Notes: generated by a model not told the origin, from the letters alone. A DNA stretch of 64,000 bases from Nonomuraea rhodomycinica (GCF_013363995.1 NZ_JABWGO010000001.1:1621222-1685221); one strand, 5' to 3'. Positions 33,931 through 42,493 are shown, numbered from the stretch's first letter. Numbers and translations: made by a program.

Positions 33931-33981
33931 GGGACCGGAGATCCTGTACATCCCCGGTCCCTACCTAGAAAGGTAGGGGAG
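33931..33981 (+). promoter_or_regulatory. structured leader with competing hairpins over the ribosome site
   Basis: Helix 1: GGGACCGG (33931-33938) with CCGGTCCC (33954-33961), extended by GAT/ATC. Helix 2: CCCTACCT (33959-33966) with AGGTAGGG (33971-33978), AGAA tetraloop. The two share bases 33959-33961 and so compete. Helix 2 buries the GGGGAG ribosome site (33976-33981) of the next gene. Confidence 0.6.
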
Positions 33982-33987
33982 ATCGCG

Positions 33988-34350
33988 ATGAGCATCAAGG
34001 ACGCGGCACTCGAATACGCCACGGCGATCGAGAACGAGATGATCCAGGTTCGCGCCGACCAGATGGAGCTCGGCCAGCAACTGACCGAGCGCATCAACGG
34101 CGTCGCAGAGCGCGTCAAGATCCTCGACGGTAAGGTCACGATCCTCGACGGCAGGCTCACGCGCCTGGAGCGCACGGTCGAGACCCTGGACCACAAGGTG
34201 GACACCGGCTTCGCGGAGCTGCGCCAGGCGCAAGAGGCCATGCAGAAGACCCAGACGGCGATGCAGGACAGCCAGCGCTCCATTCAGAAGACTCAGGTCG
34301 AGATGATGGACATCCTCGTCGCCATCCAGGCCAAGCTCGAACTCAACTAG
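33988..34350 (+). CDS. small coiled-coil protein, unknown function
   Basis: 120 residues, almost wholly helical with heptad-like repeats: ERVKILDGKVTILDGRLTRL, ERTVETLDHKVDTGFAELRQ and a Gln/Met/Thr-rich stretch (AMQKTQTAMQDSQRSIQKTQ). No signal peptide, membrane segment or known domain. It may form a homotrimeric or tetrameric rod. Start ATG 33988 after GGGGAG (6 nt). Composition is less GC-rich than neighbours and the leader is highly structured, which suggests a regulated, possibly recently acquired gene. The stop codon TAG is part of the CTAG that borders the IS element. Confidence 0.75.
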   Translation: MSIKDAALEYATAIENEMIQVRADQMELGQQLTERINGVAERVKILDGKVTILDGRLTRLERTVETLDHKVDTGFAELRQAQEAMQKTQTAMQDSQRSIQKTQVEMMDILVAIQAKLELN

Positions 34351-34371
34351 GGCCTGTACGGAGTTGAGATC
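34351..34371 (+). repeat. IS terminal inverted repeat, left
   Basis: Left end of the element, beginning directly after CTAG. Its first 23 bases recur as a perfect inverted copy at 36047-36069. Confidence 0.85.
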
Positions 34372-34389
34372 AGAAGGATTGCCTGCGGT

Positions 34390-35405
<1,016 letters not shown>

Positions 35406-35406
35406 A

Positions 35407-35427
35407 GATCCGAACTCCATACAGGCC
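35407..35427 (-). repeat. IS terminal inverted repeat, right
   Basis: Right end of the element, an 18-of-21 match to the left end, ending at CTAG (35428-35431). Confidence 0.85.
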
Positions 35428-35979
35428 CTAGCAAGCCACCTCGGCCGCCATGCGGGCGATGCGGCTGTCGTCCCCCGTCTTGACGTCGCACTCCGCCGTC
35501 CCGCCGGAGTCGCCGTACTCCCAGGAGGTGGCCTGTCCCGAGCCGAGCCGCTTCCCACCGCACTCCACGACGAAGTCGGCGTCCACCAGGTGAGGCGCCA
35601 CCTGGTAGACGACGTACCGTCCCGCGGCACCGAAAGAGTTCTCACCGTGACGGCCCTTGGACGGATACGTCTGGCCGATCGGTGCCAACGAGTGGCCGAC
35701 CCGCTCGCCCAACGACGTGATCGCCGTCTGCGGGTTGTCGAGCCTCACCCCGGTCACCTGCGCGACGCCCGACCGCAGCACCCGCATGGACGGGACCCAC
35801 TTCTCACCTTTCGCCAATGTTCTCGCCTCGGAGACCGCGGTGAGGACGTCACGGTCGTCGATGTTGGACCAGGTGAACGTGCACGCCCCCTGGGAAGCGG
35901 ACACCTCTGTCGTGGCACAGGCGGACGAGAAGATGAGGATGCCGACACCGGCGATGGCTGCGGTCGCGATCTTATGCAT
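35428..35979 (-). CDS. putative lipoprotein between the IS and a solo IS end
   Basis: 183 residues from ATG 35979. The N-terminus MHKIATAAIAGVGILIFSSAC is a lipoprotein signal peptide ending at a Cys. The mature part has four further cysteines (GACTF, VVECGG, AECDV, EVAC) that may form two disulfides, and no domain I recognise. A longer reading from ATG 36024 adds 15 residues with no better ribosome site. The stop codon TAG is the CTAG at the IS right end. It could be IS cargo, because a perfect copy of the IS left end lies 68 bp upstream of its start, or simply a resident gene beside the IS. Confidence 0.7.
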   Translation of the reverse strand: MHKIATAAIAGVGILIFSSACATTEVSASQGACTFTWSNIDDRDVLTAVSEARTLAKGEKWVPSMRVLRSGVAQVTGVRLDNPQTAITSLGERVGHSLAPIGQTYPSKGRHGENSFGAAGRYVVYQVAPHLVDADFVVECGGKRLGSGQATSWEYGDSGGTAECDVKTGDDSRIARMAAEVAC

Positions 35980-36046
35980 GATGTGTGAGACGCGAGGAAC
36001 ATCCCGAAGGTTTCCACACGCCATGACGAGGCCGAGGGCGGATCCG

Positions 36047-36069
36047 CTGATCTCAACTCCGTACAGGCC
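36047..36069 (-). repeat. solo third IS end, perfect inverted copy of the left end
   Basis: Twenty-three bases identical to the reverse complement of 34351-34373, again followed by CTAG (36070-36073). Homology to the IS stops sharply inside this 23-bp end. Confidence 0.85.
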
Positions 36070-36241
36070 CTAGCCCGTATTCGGGCGTGTCGCGTGACCG
36101 GCCGCGCGCCCGGCCGGTCACACGAGGACCGGAGGCGATGGCGCTGAGAGGCGGGTCATCGCCCGCCGCGCCGACGCTGGCCGGCTTCCCCGTCCCCACA
36201 AGTGGTTCGTGGCCGGAATGACGCTGGGCGCCACCAAGGGA

Positions 36242-36270
36242 TGACCTCACCGGCGCGGGCCCGGAGGTCA
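36242..36270 (-). terminator. terminator overlapping the pimB stop codon
   Basis: TGACCTC (36242-36248) pairs with GAGGTCA (36264-36270), with an inner CCGG/CCGG stem. Confidence 0.5.
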
Positions 36271-37368
36271 GAGCAGGGTGTGGAAGCGGGTGGCGACCAG
36301 GTCCCAGGACCATTCGCGGGCGATCCACTCGCGTCCGGCGGCGCCCAGCTTGCGGGCCCGTTCGGGGTCGCCGAGCAGTTCGGCGACGGCGGCGGCCACC
36401 TCGCCGGTGTCCTCGCCGTTGACGAGCAGGCCGGTCTCACCGTGGCGGACGGCGTCGGGCGCCCCGCCGGAGGCGCCCGCCACCACGGGCAGGCCGGTCG
36501 CCGACGCCTCCAGGAACACGATGCCGAGCCCCTCCACGTCGATCCCGCCCCAGCGAGTACGGCAGGGCATGGCGAAGACGTCGCCCGCCGCGTAGTAACC
36601 GGGCAGCGCCGAGGCCGGGACGGTGCCGGTGAAGCGGACCGACTCGTGCCCGCCGGCCAGCCGTTCCAGCCGCCGCCGGTACGGCCCGCCGCCCACCAGC
36701 AGGAGCACCGCGTCCGGGACGGCCGCCAGCACCTCCGGCCAGGCCGCGATCAGCCGGTCCTGGCCCTTGCGCGGCACGAGCCGGGACACGCACACGACCA
36801 CGGGCCGGCCGGCCAGCCCGAGCGCCTCCTTGGCCCGGCCGGGCTCGGCCTCGGGGCGGAAGCGCCCGGTGTCGACGCCGGGCGCGAGCGGGACGAGCTT
36901 GTCCTCGGGGATGGCGGCGGCCAGCCGGGCGCGCGTGTACTCCCCCAGGTAGGTGACCACGTCGGCGTGCCCGCCGATGCGGCGCAGCACGGACCGGAAC
37001 CCCGGCCCGGCGGCCCAGGACGCCTCGTGGCCGTGGGTGAGCATCACCACCCGCCGCGCCCCGGCGGCGCGCAGCCGCGGCGCGAGCAGCCCGAGCGGTG
37101 CGGCCGCCCCGAACACCACGGTCCGGGCGCCGTGCTCGGCGACCAGCCGGGCCGCCGTGCCGGCGACGGCGGGCGTGGGCAGCATGAGCGAGGTCGGATG
37201 GCGCACGACGGGGTACGGCTGGCGGCGGTCGAACTCCTCGCAGCCCGGCCAGGCGGGCGCGTAGACCGCCACGCCGGGGGTGCGGGCGGCCAGGCCGTGG
37301 ACGAAGGACTGGATGCCGCCGGGCCGCGGCGGGAAGTCGTTGGTGACGATGACGACGCGGGCGGTCAC
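36268..37368 (-). CDS. pimB: GT4 mannosyltransferase, PimB' type
   Basis: 366 residues. Retaining GT-B glycosyltransferase that adds the second mannose from GDP-mannose to PIM1 at the inner membrane face in phosphatidylinositol mannoside synthesis. The N-terminal domain begins RVVIVTNDFPPRPGGIQSF and contains FGAAAPLGLLAP and THGHE. The C-terminal domain carries PGVDTGRFRP, SRLVPRKGQDRLI, GGGPYRRRL and the EX7E donor site (EGLGIVFLEASATGLPVVAG). The match to actinobacterial PimB' is close throughout. It starts with GTG overlapping the M48 gene stop (GTGA), so the two are translationally coupled. Confidence 0.9.
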   Translation of the reverse strand: MTARVVIVTNDFPPRPGGIQSFVHGLAARTPGVAVYAPAWPGCEEFDRRQPYPVVRHPTSLMLPTPAVAGTAARLVAEHGARTVVFGAAAPLGLLAPRLRAAGARRVVMLTHGHEASWAAGPGFRSVLRRIGGHADVVTYLGEYTRARLAAAIPEDKLVPLAPGVDTGRFRPEAEPGRAKEALGLAGRPVVVCVSRLVPRKGQDRLIAAWPEVLAAVPDAVLLLVGGGPYRRRLERLAGGHESVRFTGTVPASALPGYYAAGDVFAMPCRTRWGGIDVEGLGIVFLEASATGLPVVAGASGGAPDAVRHGETGLLVNGEDTGEVAAAVAELLGDPERARKLGAAGREWIAREWSWDLVATRFHTLL

Positions 37369-38876
37369 GGCGCCGGGACGCCGTTCAGCCGCGCCCAGGC
37401 CCGCGCCAGGGCGATCCGCTCGGGCGTCGACGGATGAGAGGCATAGAGCGCGTATTCCACGGCATCGGGCGACAAGTCGGAAATATTGGTTATTGCCAGG
37501 CGTTTCTGCATGGCCACGAAGGTGACCGGGTCTTTCGTCAGATCGAGCGCGTGGACGTCGGCCCGGGCCTCGATGCGACGGCTGACGAGATTCAGGGCGG
37601 GGCCGGACAGCACGGTGGCCAGGGACATCAGCCCGACCAGCACGGCCACGGCCCGCGGGTCGGCCGCCGAGGCGACTCCGGTGCGCCGCCGTACGAGCTG
37701 GAAGGCCAGGTACAGCAGCGCCGCGCCGGCGGCGGCGCCCAGCGCGCCGACGAGGGTGCCGTCGAGCACGTCGCCGTTCTTGGCGTGGCCGAGCTCGTGC
37801 GCGACCACCAGCTCCACCTGCGGGGCCGGCCCGCGCAGCAGCGTGTCGTAGACGACGATCCGGCGGGTGGCGCCGAAGCCGGAGACGTACGCGTTGAGCG
37901 CCGTGGTGCGGCGGGAGGCGTCGGCGACGAGCACGTCCTCGACCGGCACGCCGTCACGCGCGGCCATCGCCAGCAGGCTCGTGCGCAGCGGGCCCTGCGG
38001 CATGGGACGGAAGTCGTTGAACAGCGGCTCGACCACCACGGGATAGACGAACGACAGCGCCACGGTCAGCGCGAACGCGCCGACGGCGGCGGGGATCCAC
38101 CACCGCCGCACCTTGCGGGCCAGGCCGACCACGGCGACCATCGCGACCGCCAGCACGGCGGCGTTGACGCCGATGCCCTTGATCCGGTCGGCCGACCAGG
38201 ACGCCCAGTCCTGCGTGGACAGCCCGTACGCGCGCAGCACGGTCTCGGCCCACATGCCGAGCGGCCAGCGCACCGCCTCGACCAGCGCGGTGAGGAGGAG
38301 CACGCCGAGGACGACCCGCACCCACCAGGGGCCGCGCAGACGGCCGAGCAGCCGGGCGCCGAACGGCGTGAGGACGAGCAGGCCGGCGAAGAGCAGGCTG
38401 AGGCCCAGCGACAGGTAGCCGGGGGCGGTGGTGGCGGCGTCGAAGGCGGCGGCGCGGGCGATCTCGGCGGGGGTGAAGTCACGGGCGGGGTCGGGGGCGA
38501 CGTACGGCGCGGAGGGCGGCAGCGCCCGCCAGGGCGTCGTGACGACCACGACGGCCAGGGTGGCGAGTCCGAGCACGGCGCACACCACCCCGGCCTGCCG
38601 CCACCCGACCCCGGCCTGATCGCCACGCGTGTCCGTCTGGGGCACGCCCGACCCCGACCCCTCGTCCTCAGAAGGACCCGACACACCGGGTCCTGACCCC
38701 TCGTCTTCGGACGCGCCCGACACTCCAGACCCCGGCCCCTCGGGTCCAGAGGCGCCGGACACGTCAGGCCCCGGCCCCTCGGGTCCGGAGGCGCTTGGCA
38801 TGGCAGACCCCCGCTCGTCCGGTCTGGACGCGTCCGTCGGAGGGACCGTGTCCCCCACCTGCCCGTCCTTCGTCAC
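37365..38876 (-). CDS. M48-family (Ste24-like) membrane metallopeptidase
   Basis: 503 residues. A cytosolic head of ~90 residues is a degenerate repeat rich in Ser/Gly/Glu/Pro (SGPEGPG, SEDEGSG), possibly from DNA slippage. Several membrane helices follow (AGVVCAVLGLATLAVVVV, LSLGLSLLFAGLLVLTPFG, GVNAAVLAVAMVAVVGL, AAVGAFALTVALSFVYPVV), then the zinc motif HELGHAKN (near 375) and the downstream Glu in RRIEARADVHAL. Ste24/HtpX relatives clip prenylated or misfolded membrane proteins; the bacterial substrate is unknown. GTG 38876 with GGGGGA upstream is the first start; an ATG 25 codons later is an alternative. Confidence 0.87.
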   Translation of the reverse strand: MTKDGQVGDTVPPTDASRPDERGSAMPSASGPEGPGPDVSGASGPEGPGSGVSGASEDEGSGPGVSGPSEDEGSGSGVPQTDTRGDQAGVGWRQAGVVCAVLGLATLAVVVVTTPWRALPPSAPYVAPDPARDFTPAEIARAAAFDAATTAPGYLSLGLSLLFAGLLVLTPFGARLLGRLRGPWWVRVVLGVLLLTALVEAVRWPLGMWAETVLRAYGLSTQDWASWSADRIKGIGVNAAVLAVAMVAVVGLARKVRRWWIPAAVGAFALTVALSFVYPVVVEPLFNDFRPMPQGPLRTSLLAMAARDGVPVEDVLVADASRRTTALNAYVSGFGATRRIVVYDTLLRGPAPQVELVVAHELGHAKNGDVLDGTLVGALGAAAGAALLYLAFQLVRRRTGVASAADPRAVAVLVGLMSLATVLSGPALNLVSRRIEARADVHALDLTKDPVTFVAMQKRLAITNISDLSPDAVEYALYASHPSTPERIALARAWARLNGVPAP

Positions 38877-38884
38877 GTGTCCCC

Positions 38885-39898
38885 CTACGCCAGCTTCTCA
38901 CGCACGTACGCGCGCCAGCCCGCCGTCAGCCTCGCGGCGGGGAGCCGGGCGGCGGCGAGCGCCCGGGTGGCGCCCCGTGTCCTGGCATCACGGTAGAGCC
39001 TCACCAGCGTCTCCTCTCCGCGCCACTCGGCGACGAACCGGCACGCCAGCCACGCCTCCTGGTAGACCGCCGCCAGTCTGGACGAACCGGGCGCGAAGTC
39101 GGCGGCCCCGGGCAGCCGGCGCGGCGTCCTCCCGGCCCGCACCTCGGCGGCCAGTTCGGCGGCGGCCACCGGCACGGCCAGGCCCGCGTCACGGTAGGCC
39201 ACGTAGTCGGCGAACCCCTCGTACAGCCAGGGTGGCAGTCCCCCGGTCCCGGCGGCGACGTGGGTGAGCTCGTGGGCGAGCACGACGTCCCGTCCGACGT
39301 CGGTGAGGCGGCCGAACGTGTCCGGAACGACGATGACGCGCCCGTCGTCGGCCAGGGCGGCGAGCCCTGCGACGTCCGTGACGCCGGCCAGCCGCGCGGC
39401 CTCGGCGGAGGAGGCGGGTACGAGCACGAGGGGCCGCACGGGGGTCCGGAGGACGGCGGAGACGCGCGCGCCGGCGGTGTCGGCGCGGTGAGCCAGGTCG
39501 CGCAGGAGCGCCGGATCGGCCCGGTGTCCCAGCACGAGCGACCGCGCGCCGGCGGCGGCCCGGGTCTCGCCCGGCCACGGTTCGGCCGCCAGGGCGCCGC
39601 CGGGCCGGCCTGCCGCCGTGGTCCGCGCGTCTCGGGGCGCGGCCCCGCTACGGTCGCGAGCGTCCCCGAGGGCGGCTCTCCTACGGTCTTGAGCGTCCCC
39701 GAGGGTGGTTCCCTTGCGGTCGCGAGCGTCCCCTAGGGCGGCTTCCTTACGGTCGCGAGCGTTCCCGGGGGCGGTCCGCTTACGGTCGTGAGCGTCCCGG
39801 AGCACGGCGCCGGTGCGGTCAGGAGAGGACGCGGCGGCGAGCGCGAGCAGGGGCGCAACCCCCGCCAGCACGGCACGACGACTCACCCGGGCGGCCAC
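38885..39898 (-). CDS. secreted gluzincin-type peptidase (HELTH) with 11-residue repeats
   Basis: About 337 residues from GTG 39898 (GTG 39886 also possible; both lack a good ribosome site). Signal peptide VSRRAVLAGVAPLLALAAAS, then a repeat region of five or six 11-residue units (DARDRK-type), then a peptidase MA-like domain with VLAHELTHVAAG and PPWLYEGFADYVAYRD (HEXXH plus downstream Glu). Zinc protease activity on the cell surface is likely. It precedes the M48 gene by 9 bp, giving a run of two proteases and pimB. The 33-bp DNA repeat encoding the head can vary in copy number. Confidence 0.78.
   Translation of the reverse strand: MAARVSRRAVLAGVAPLLALAAASSPDRTGAVLRDAHDRKRTAPGNARDRKEAALGDARDRKGTTLGDAQDRRRAALGDARDRSGAAPRDARTTAAGRPGGALAAEPWPGETRAAAGARSLVLGHRADPALLRDLAHRADTAGARVSAVLRTPVRPLVLVPASSAEAARLAGVTDVAGLAALADDGRVIVVPDTFGRLTDVGRDVVLAHELTHVAAGTGGLPPWLYEGFADYVAYRDAGLAVPVAAAELAAEVRAGRTPRRLPGAADFAPGSSRLAAVYQEAWLACRFVAEWRGEETLVRLYRDARTRGATRALAAARLPAARLTAGWRAYVREKLA
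39618..39815 (-). repeat. 33-bp minisatellite (about six units) inside the peptidase gene
   Basis: Clear units begin at 39651, 39684, 39717 and 39750, with decayed units at 39618 and 39783. The period of 33 keeps the frame and encodes an 11-residue repeat between signal peptide and protease domain. Confidence 0.85.
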
Positions 39899-40000
39899 GC
39901 TGTCCGATCGTACCCGGCCGTCCGGCCGCCGTCCGGCCGCCGCCCGGCGCCGTCCGGCAGTGCCGCCCTGCGACGGCGACCCGCTCCCCCTCTCCGCCCG

Positions 40001-40055
40001 TGAACGCACAAGGAGCCCGCGCCTGAACGCACGGACACCCCACCCGTGAACGCAC
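40001..40055. repeat. three TGAACGCAC iterons at exact 23-bp spacing
   Basis: TGAACGCAC occurs at 40001-40009, 40024-40032 and 40047-40055, each followed by 14 variable bases. The last runs into the terminator of the NlpC/P60 gene. Confidence 0.7.
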
Positions 40056-40092
40056 GAAGACCCCGTCCCCAACCCGGGACGGGGTCTTCGTG
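40053..40092 (-). terminator. 17-bp-stem terminator after the riboswitch-controlled NlpC/P60 gene
   Basis: Perfect complementarity between 40053-40069 and 40076-40092 with a 6-nt loop, 5 bp past the stop codon at 40098. One of the strongest stems in the window. Confidence 0.8.
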
Positions 40093-40097
40093 AGTGC

Positions 40098-40688
40098 TCA
40101 CAGGCCAGGACGTACCGCACCCACGAACGACGACTTGCGCCATCCGCTGAGCTTCTCGATGCGTACCGTCAGACCTGTCCGCGGCGAATGGACCATCTTG
40201 CCGTGGCCGATGTACATGCCCACGTGGCCGAGCCCCCGGAAGAACATCAGGTCGCCCGGCTGGAGGTGCTTCCAGGAGACCTTCTTCTTGATGCGCGCGT
40301 ACTGGCTGTTCGTCACGCGGGGGATGCGCACGCCGGCCTTCTTCCAGGCGTACTGGACGAGGCCGGAGCAGTCGAACGCGCCAGGGCCGGTGCCGCCGTA
40401 GCGGTACGGGTCACCGATCTGGGCCTTCGCCACGGCGACGGCCGTGCGGGCCTTCGCCTGCTGCCGGACGGCTTTCGACGCCTTCGCCGTCTTACGGGTG
40501 GCCTGCTTCACGGACGCGGCGGCCGTGCCCGCCGCAACCGTGGAGGAGCCGGCCGTGGTGCTCGTCGTCCCTTGTGCCTGGGCCGCCGGGGCATGGAGAA
40601 CCAGGCCTCCGGCCGTCACGGTCATGGTGAGAGCGACACCGCTCAGAGCGATTCGGGACAGACGGGGGTTGTGCGAAGAGGTAGACAG
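40098..40688 (-). CDS. secreted NlpC/P60 peptidoglycan endopeptidase, apparent CTG start
   Basis: 196 residues from a CTG at 40688. The NlpC/P60 domain has the catalytic Cys in AFDCSGLVQYAW, His in GHVGMYIGHG and a second His in MVHSPR; it cleaves peptide stems in the wall. The first ATG in frame (40625) would leave an uncharged, short leader (MTVTAGGLVLHAPAAQAQ). Reading 21 codons further up adds a basic n-region (SHNPRLSRIALSGVAL) and meets AAGGAG 5 nt before CTG, with no ATG/GTG/TTG there. A coiled, Lys/Ala-rich linker lies between signal and domain. Expression should be set by the c-di-AMP riboswitch upstream. Confidence 0.85.
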   Translation of the reverse strand: MSTSSHNPRLSRIALSGVALTMTVTAGGLVLHAPAAQAQGTTSTTAGSSTVAAGTAAASVKQATRKTAKASKAVRQQAKARTAVAVAKAQIGDPYRYGGTGPGAFDCSGLVQYAWKKAGVRIPRVTNSQYARIKKKVSWKHLQPGDLMFFRGLGHVGMYIGHGKMVHSPRTGLTVRIEKLSGWRKSSFVGAVRPGL

Positions 40689-40714
40689 GATTTCTCCTTG
40701 GATCTTCCACGAAC

Positions 40715-40851
40715 GCCTACCGGGTTAGCTGACGGATTCGGGCCTGGAAGTCGCCCTACGGCGCGCTCGCGCGCCGATTCACCCCTGATCCCGGGTTCGG
40801 GATCGCTGGGTCCCCGGCTCCGTGCCTCCTGGCTGCACGGACTCGGCAGGC
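40715..40851 (-). ncRNA. ydaO/yuaA-type cyclic-di-AMP riboswitch
   Basis: On the minus strand the outer stem GCCTGCC (40851-40845) pairs with GGTAGGC (40721-40715, one G-U). Between them are the hallmark pieces in order: GCCGAGTCCG, GGGGACCC, GGGGTGAATCG, GTAGGGCGA, then CCGAATCCGTCAGCTAACCC. This is the conserved core of the ydaO class, which binds c-di-AMP and in actinobacteria precedes wall-hydrolase genes. It ends 26 nt before the start codon. Confidence 0.93.
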
Positions 40852-41079
40852 CACCGCCGACGTGAGTACGGATGTTCACGGCGGCGACCGCTGGATCTCT
40901 ATCTCGTCCACATCGGGAGGACCGATGCTGGCTCGCGACGCCATGGCTTGTCCGCCGCGACGCCAGAAGTTACGCCGACAAGTCATGAAACGGCAAAGCC
41001 ATCGTCAAGCTGTAAAGATCCACATAAGGTGTCAGTAAGACGATGAATCCCAGCTTGTCACCATGATTCGTTACGCAAA

Positions 41080-41095
41080 TGTGACTCTGGTCACA
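41080..41095. promoter_or_regulatory. Crp-family binding site
   Basis: TGTGACTCTGGTCACA is a perfect TGTGA-N6-TCACA. It lies about 230 bp upstream of the riboswitch aptamer and is the natural place for Crp control of the wall-hydrolase promoter, as reported for rpfA in other actinobacteria. Confidence 0.75.
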
Positions 41096-41209
41096 CTTGA
41101 CGCATCCCTGGCCAGTCAGGACTCTTTCGTCGCATTTGTCAGGTTTGTCCCGGGCATCATGACAGGCCACGGCACCATGACCGGCACCAGATCCGTTCGG
41201 TTCTTTACT

Positions 41210-41230
41210 GTTGTTCCGTCACGGAATAAC
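41210..41230. promoter_or_regulatory. 21-bp near-perfect palindrome
   Basis: GTTGTTCCGT and ACGGAATAAC face each other around one base (one mismatch). The loop is too short for a good RNA hairpin, so a protein site is more likely. Binder unknown. Confidence 0.45.
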
Positions 41231-41301
41231 GACAGAATTGCTACACTGCCCCGCCGCACGCCCTCGCGAGAGGGGCGACGGGGCCGCCGTGGAGAGGTGT
41301 C

Positions 41302-42276
41302 TCAGGGGCGGACGGCGCCGACGATGCTGCCGCCGTACGAGGAGAGCGTGACGACCTTGACCACGTCGCCCGTCTGCGGCGCGTGAACGATCTGGCCGTT
41401 GCCCGCGTAGATGCTGACGTGACCGAGACCGTTGCTGAAGATCAGGTCGCCGGGCTGGAGCGCGTCCAGCGAGACCTTGCGCGAGGCGCCCCACGCCCAC
41501 TGCTGCCAGGTGGTGCGCGGCAGGGAGACGCCGGCCGCGCGCCAGGCGGCCTGCGTGAGGCCCGAGCAGTCCCAGCCGCCGGGGCCCGTGCCGCCGAACA
41601 CGTACGGCTTGCCGACCTGGGCGTAGGCGAACCTCAGGACGGCCGCCGCGTTGCCCGAGGCCGCGCCGGTGTACTTGATGCCGGTGCTGTTCGGGTCGCC
41701 GGCCCGGTAGGCGCCGAGCCGGTCGAGCAGCTTCTTCTGCTGGGCGATGAGCTTGAGGACCTCGGCGCGCTCCTTGCGCACCGCGTCGCGCTCGTCGTCG
41801 GCGGCGGCCAGGGCCGCCTCGGCCTTGTCGCGCTCGGCCTTGAGGCCGCGGTTCTCCCGGTCGAAGGCCGCCAGCTTCTGGGCCCGCTCCCTGGACACCT
41901 GGTCGGCCAGGGCGAGGCTGCCGAGGACGGTCGTGGGGTCGTCGGAGGTGATCACGCCGGGCACGGCCGCGGCGGCGCCGCCGAGCTTGTAGCTGTTGAC
42001 CGCCGCGGAGATGACCTGCTGGCGCAGGTCGGCCACGGTGGAGAGCTTGCGCTTGTAGCTGGCGTTGAGCTCGTCGTAGACGGACTGGGCCTTCTTGTGC
42101 TTCTCGGTCGCCGTGTTGTAGCGGTCGACGACCTTGTCGGCCTTGTCGTTGAGCTTGGCGAGCTTGGCCTTCGCCTGCTTGATCGTCGGCTTTGGCGCGG
42201 CCTGGGCGCCACCTGTCGGCGCGATCATCAACCCGACCGCGAGACCCGCGACCACCGGAACCCGGCCCAACCTCAC
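41302..42276 (-). CDS. RipA-like NlpC/P60 endopeptidase with coiled-coil domain
   Basis: 324 residues. Signal peptide VRLGRVPVVAGLAVGLMIAP ending near GGAQAAP, a long coiled coil (~40-200; KQAKAKLAKLNDKADKVVDRY through AEVLKLIAQQKKLLDRL), then the NlpC/P60 domain with Cys in GWDCSGLTQAAW and His in GHVSIYAGNG and IVHAPQ. The coiled coil in such D,L-endopeptidases holds the enzyme inactive until an FtsEX-type or septal partner binds. GTG 42276 with GGGAGG 7 nt upstream is the start. TACTAT (42316-42311) is the likely -10. No riboswitch precedes this one. Confidence 0.92.
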   Translation of the reverse strand: MRLGRVPVVAGLAVGLMIAPTGGAQAAPKPTIKQAKAKLAKLNDKADKVVDRYNTATEKHKKAQSVYDELNASYKRKLSTVADLRQQVISAAVNSYKLGGAAAAVPGVITSDDPTTVLGSLALADQVSRERAQKLAAFDRENRGLKAERDKAEAALAAADDERDAVRKERAEVLKLIAQQKKLLDRLGAYRAGDPNSTGIKYTGAASGNAAAVLRFAYAQVGKPYVFGGTGPGGWDCSGLTQAAWRAAGVSLPRTTWQQWAWGASRKVSLDALQPGDLIFSNGLGHVSIYAGNGQIVHAPQTGDVVKVVTLSSYGGSIVGAVRP

Positions 42277-42327
42277 AGCGTCGCCTCCCAGGGAACACAC
42301 CTGGGGCGAAATAGTACAGAAGTGGCG

Positions 42328-42341
42328 GGTGTGATCTCACC
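42328..42341. promoter_or_regulatory. palindrome in the RipA-like gene promoter
   Basis: GGTGTGATCTCACC, 12 of 14 palindromic, lies just upstream of the TACTAT -10 box, where a regulator would block or aid polymerase. The half-site spacing does not fit Crp. Confidence 0.4.
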
Positions 42342-42372
42342 TAAACGCCAGATTCCTTTTACCGCCGCGTTA

Positions 42373-42393
42373 CCGCTCGAGCGGTCGCGACCG
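42373..42393. promoter_or_regulatory. two overlapping 12-bp palindromes
   Basis: CCGCTCGAGCGG (42373-42384) and CGGTCGCGACCG (42382-42393) share three bases. They lie between the RipA-like gene and the NYN gene end. Could be operator or part of a terminator. Confidence 0.35.
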
Positions 42394-42493
42394 CGTCCGT
42401 TCACGTCGGCGCCCCTGACCGCACCTGTCCGGCCCGGGGCGGCATCGCCGCACCGGGCCCAGCCCGAACGGAGCCGCCGGCGCCGGTCGGGGT

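Larger units (their letters stand above)
40852..41301. other. long regulatory interval upstream of the riboswitch
   Basis: No gene is credible. The stretch is AT-richer than its surroundings, holds the promoter and leader of the NlpC/P60 gene, a Crp-type site at 41080-41095, a 21-bp palindrome at 41210-41230 and, near 41260-41279, a GC hairpin that probably ends the RipA-like gene. Confidence 0.65.

Noticed and set aside
42328..42341. Crp site upstream of the RipA-like gene
   Set aside because: GGTGTGATCTCACC has the wrong half-site spacing for TGTGA-N6-TCACA.
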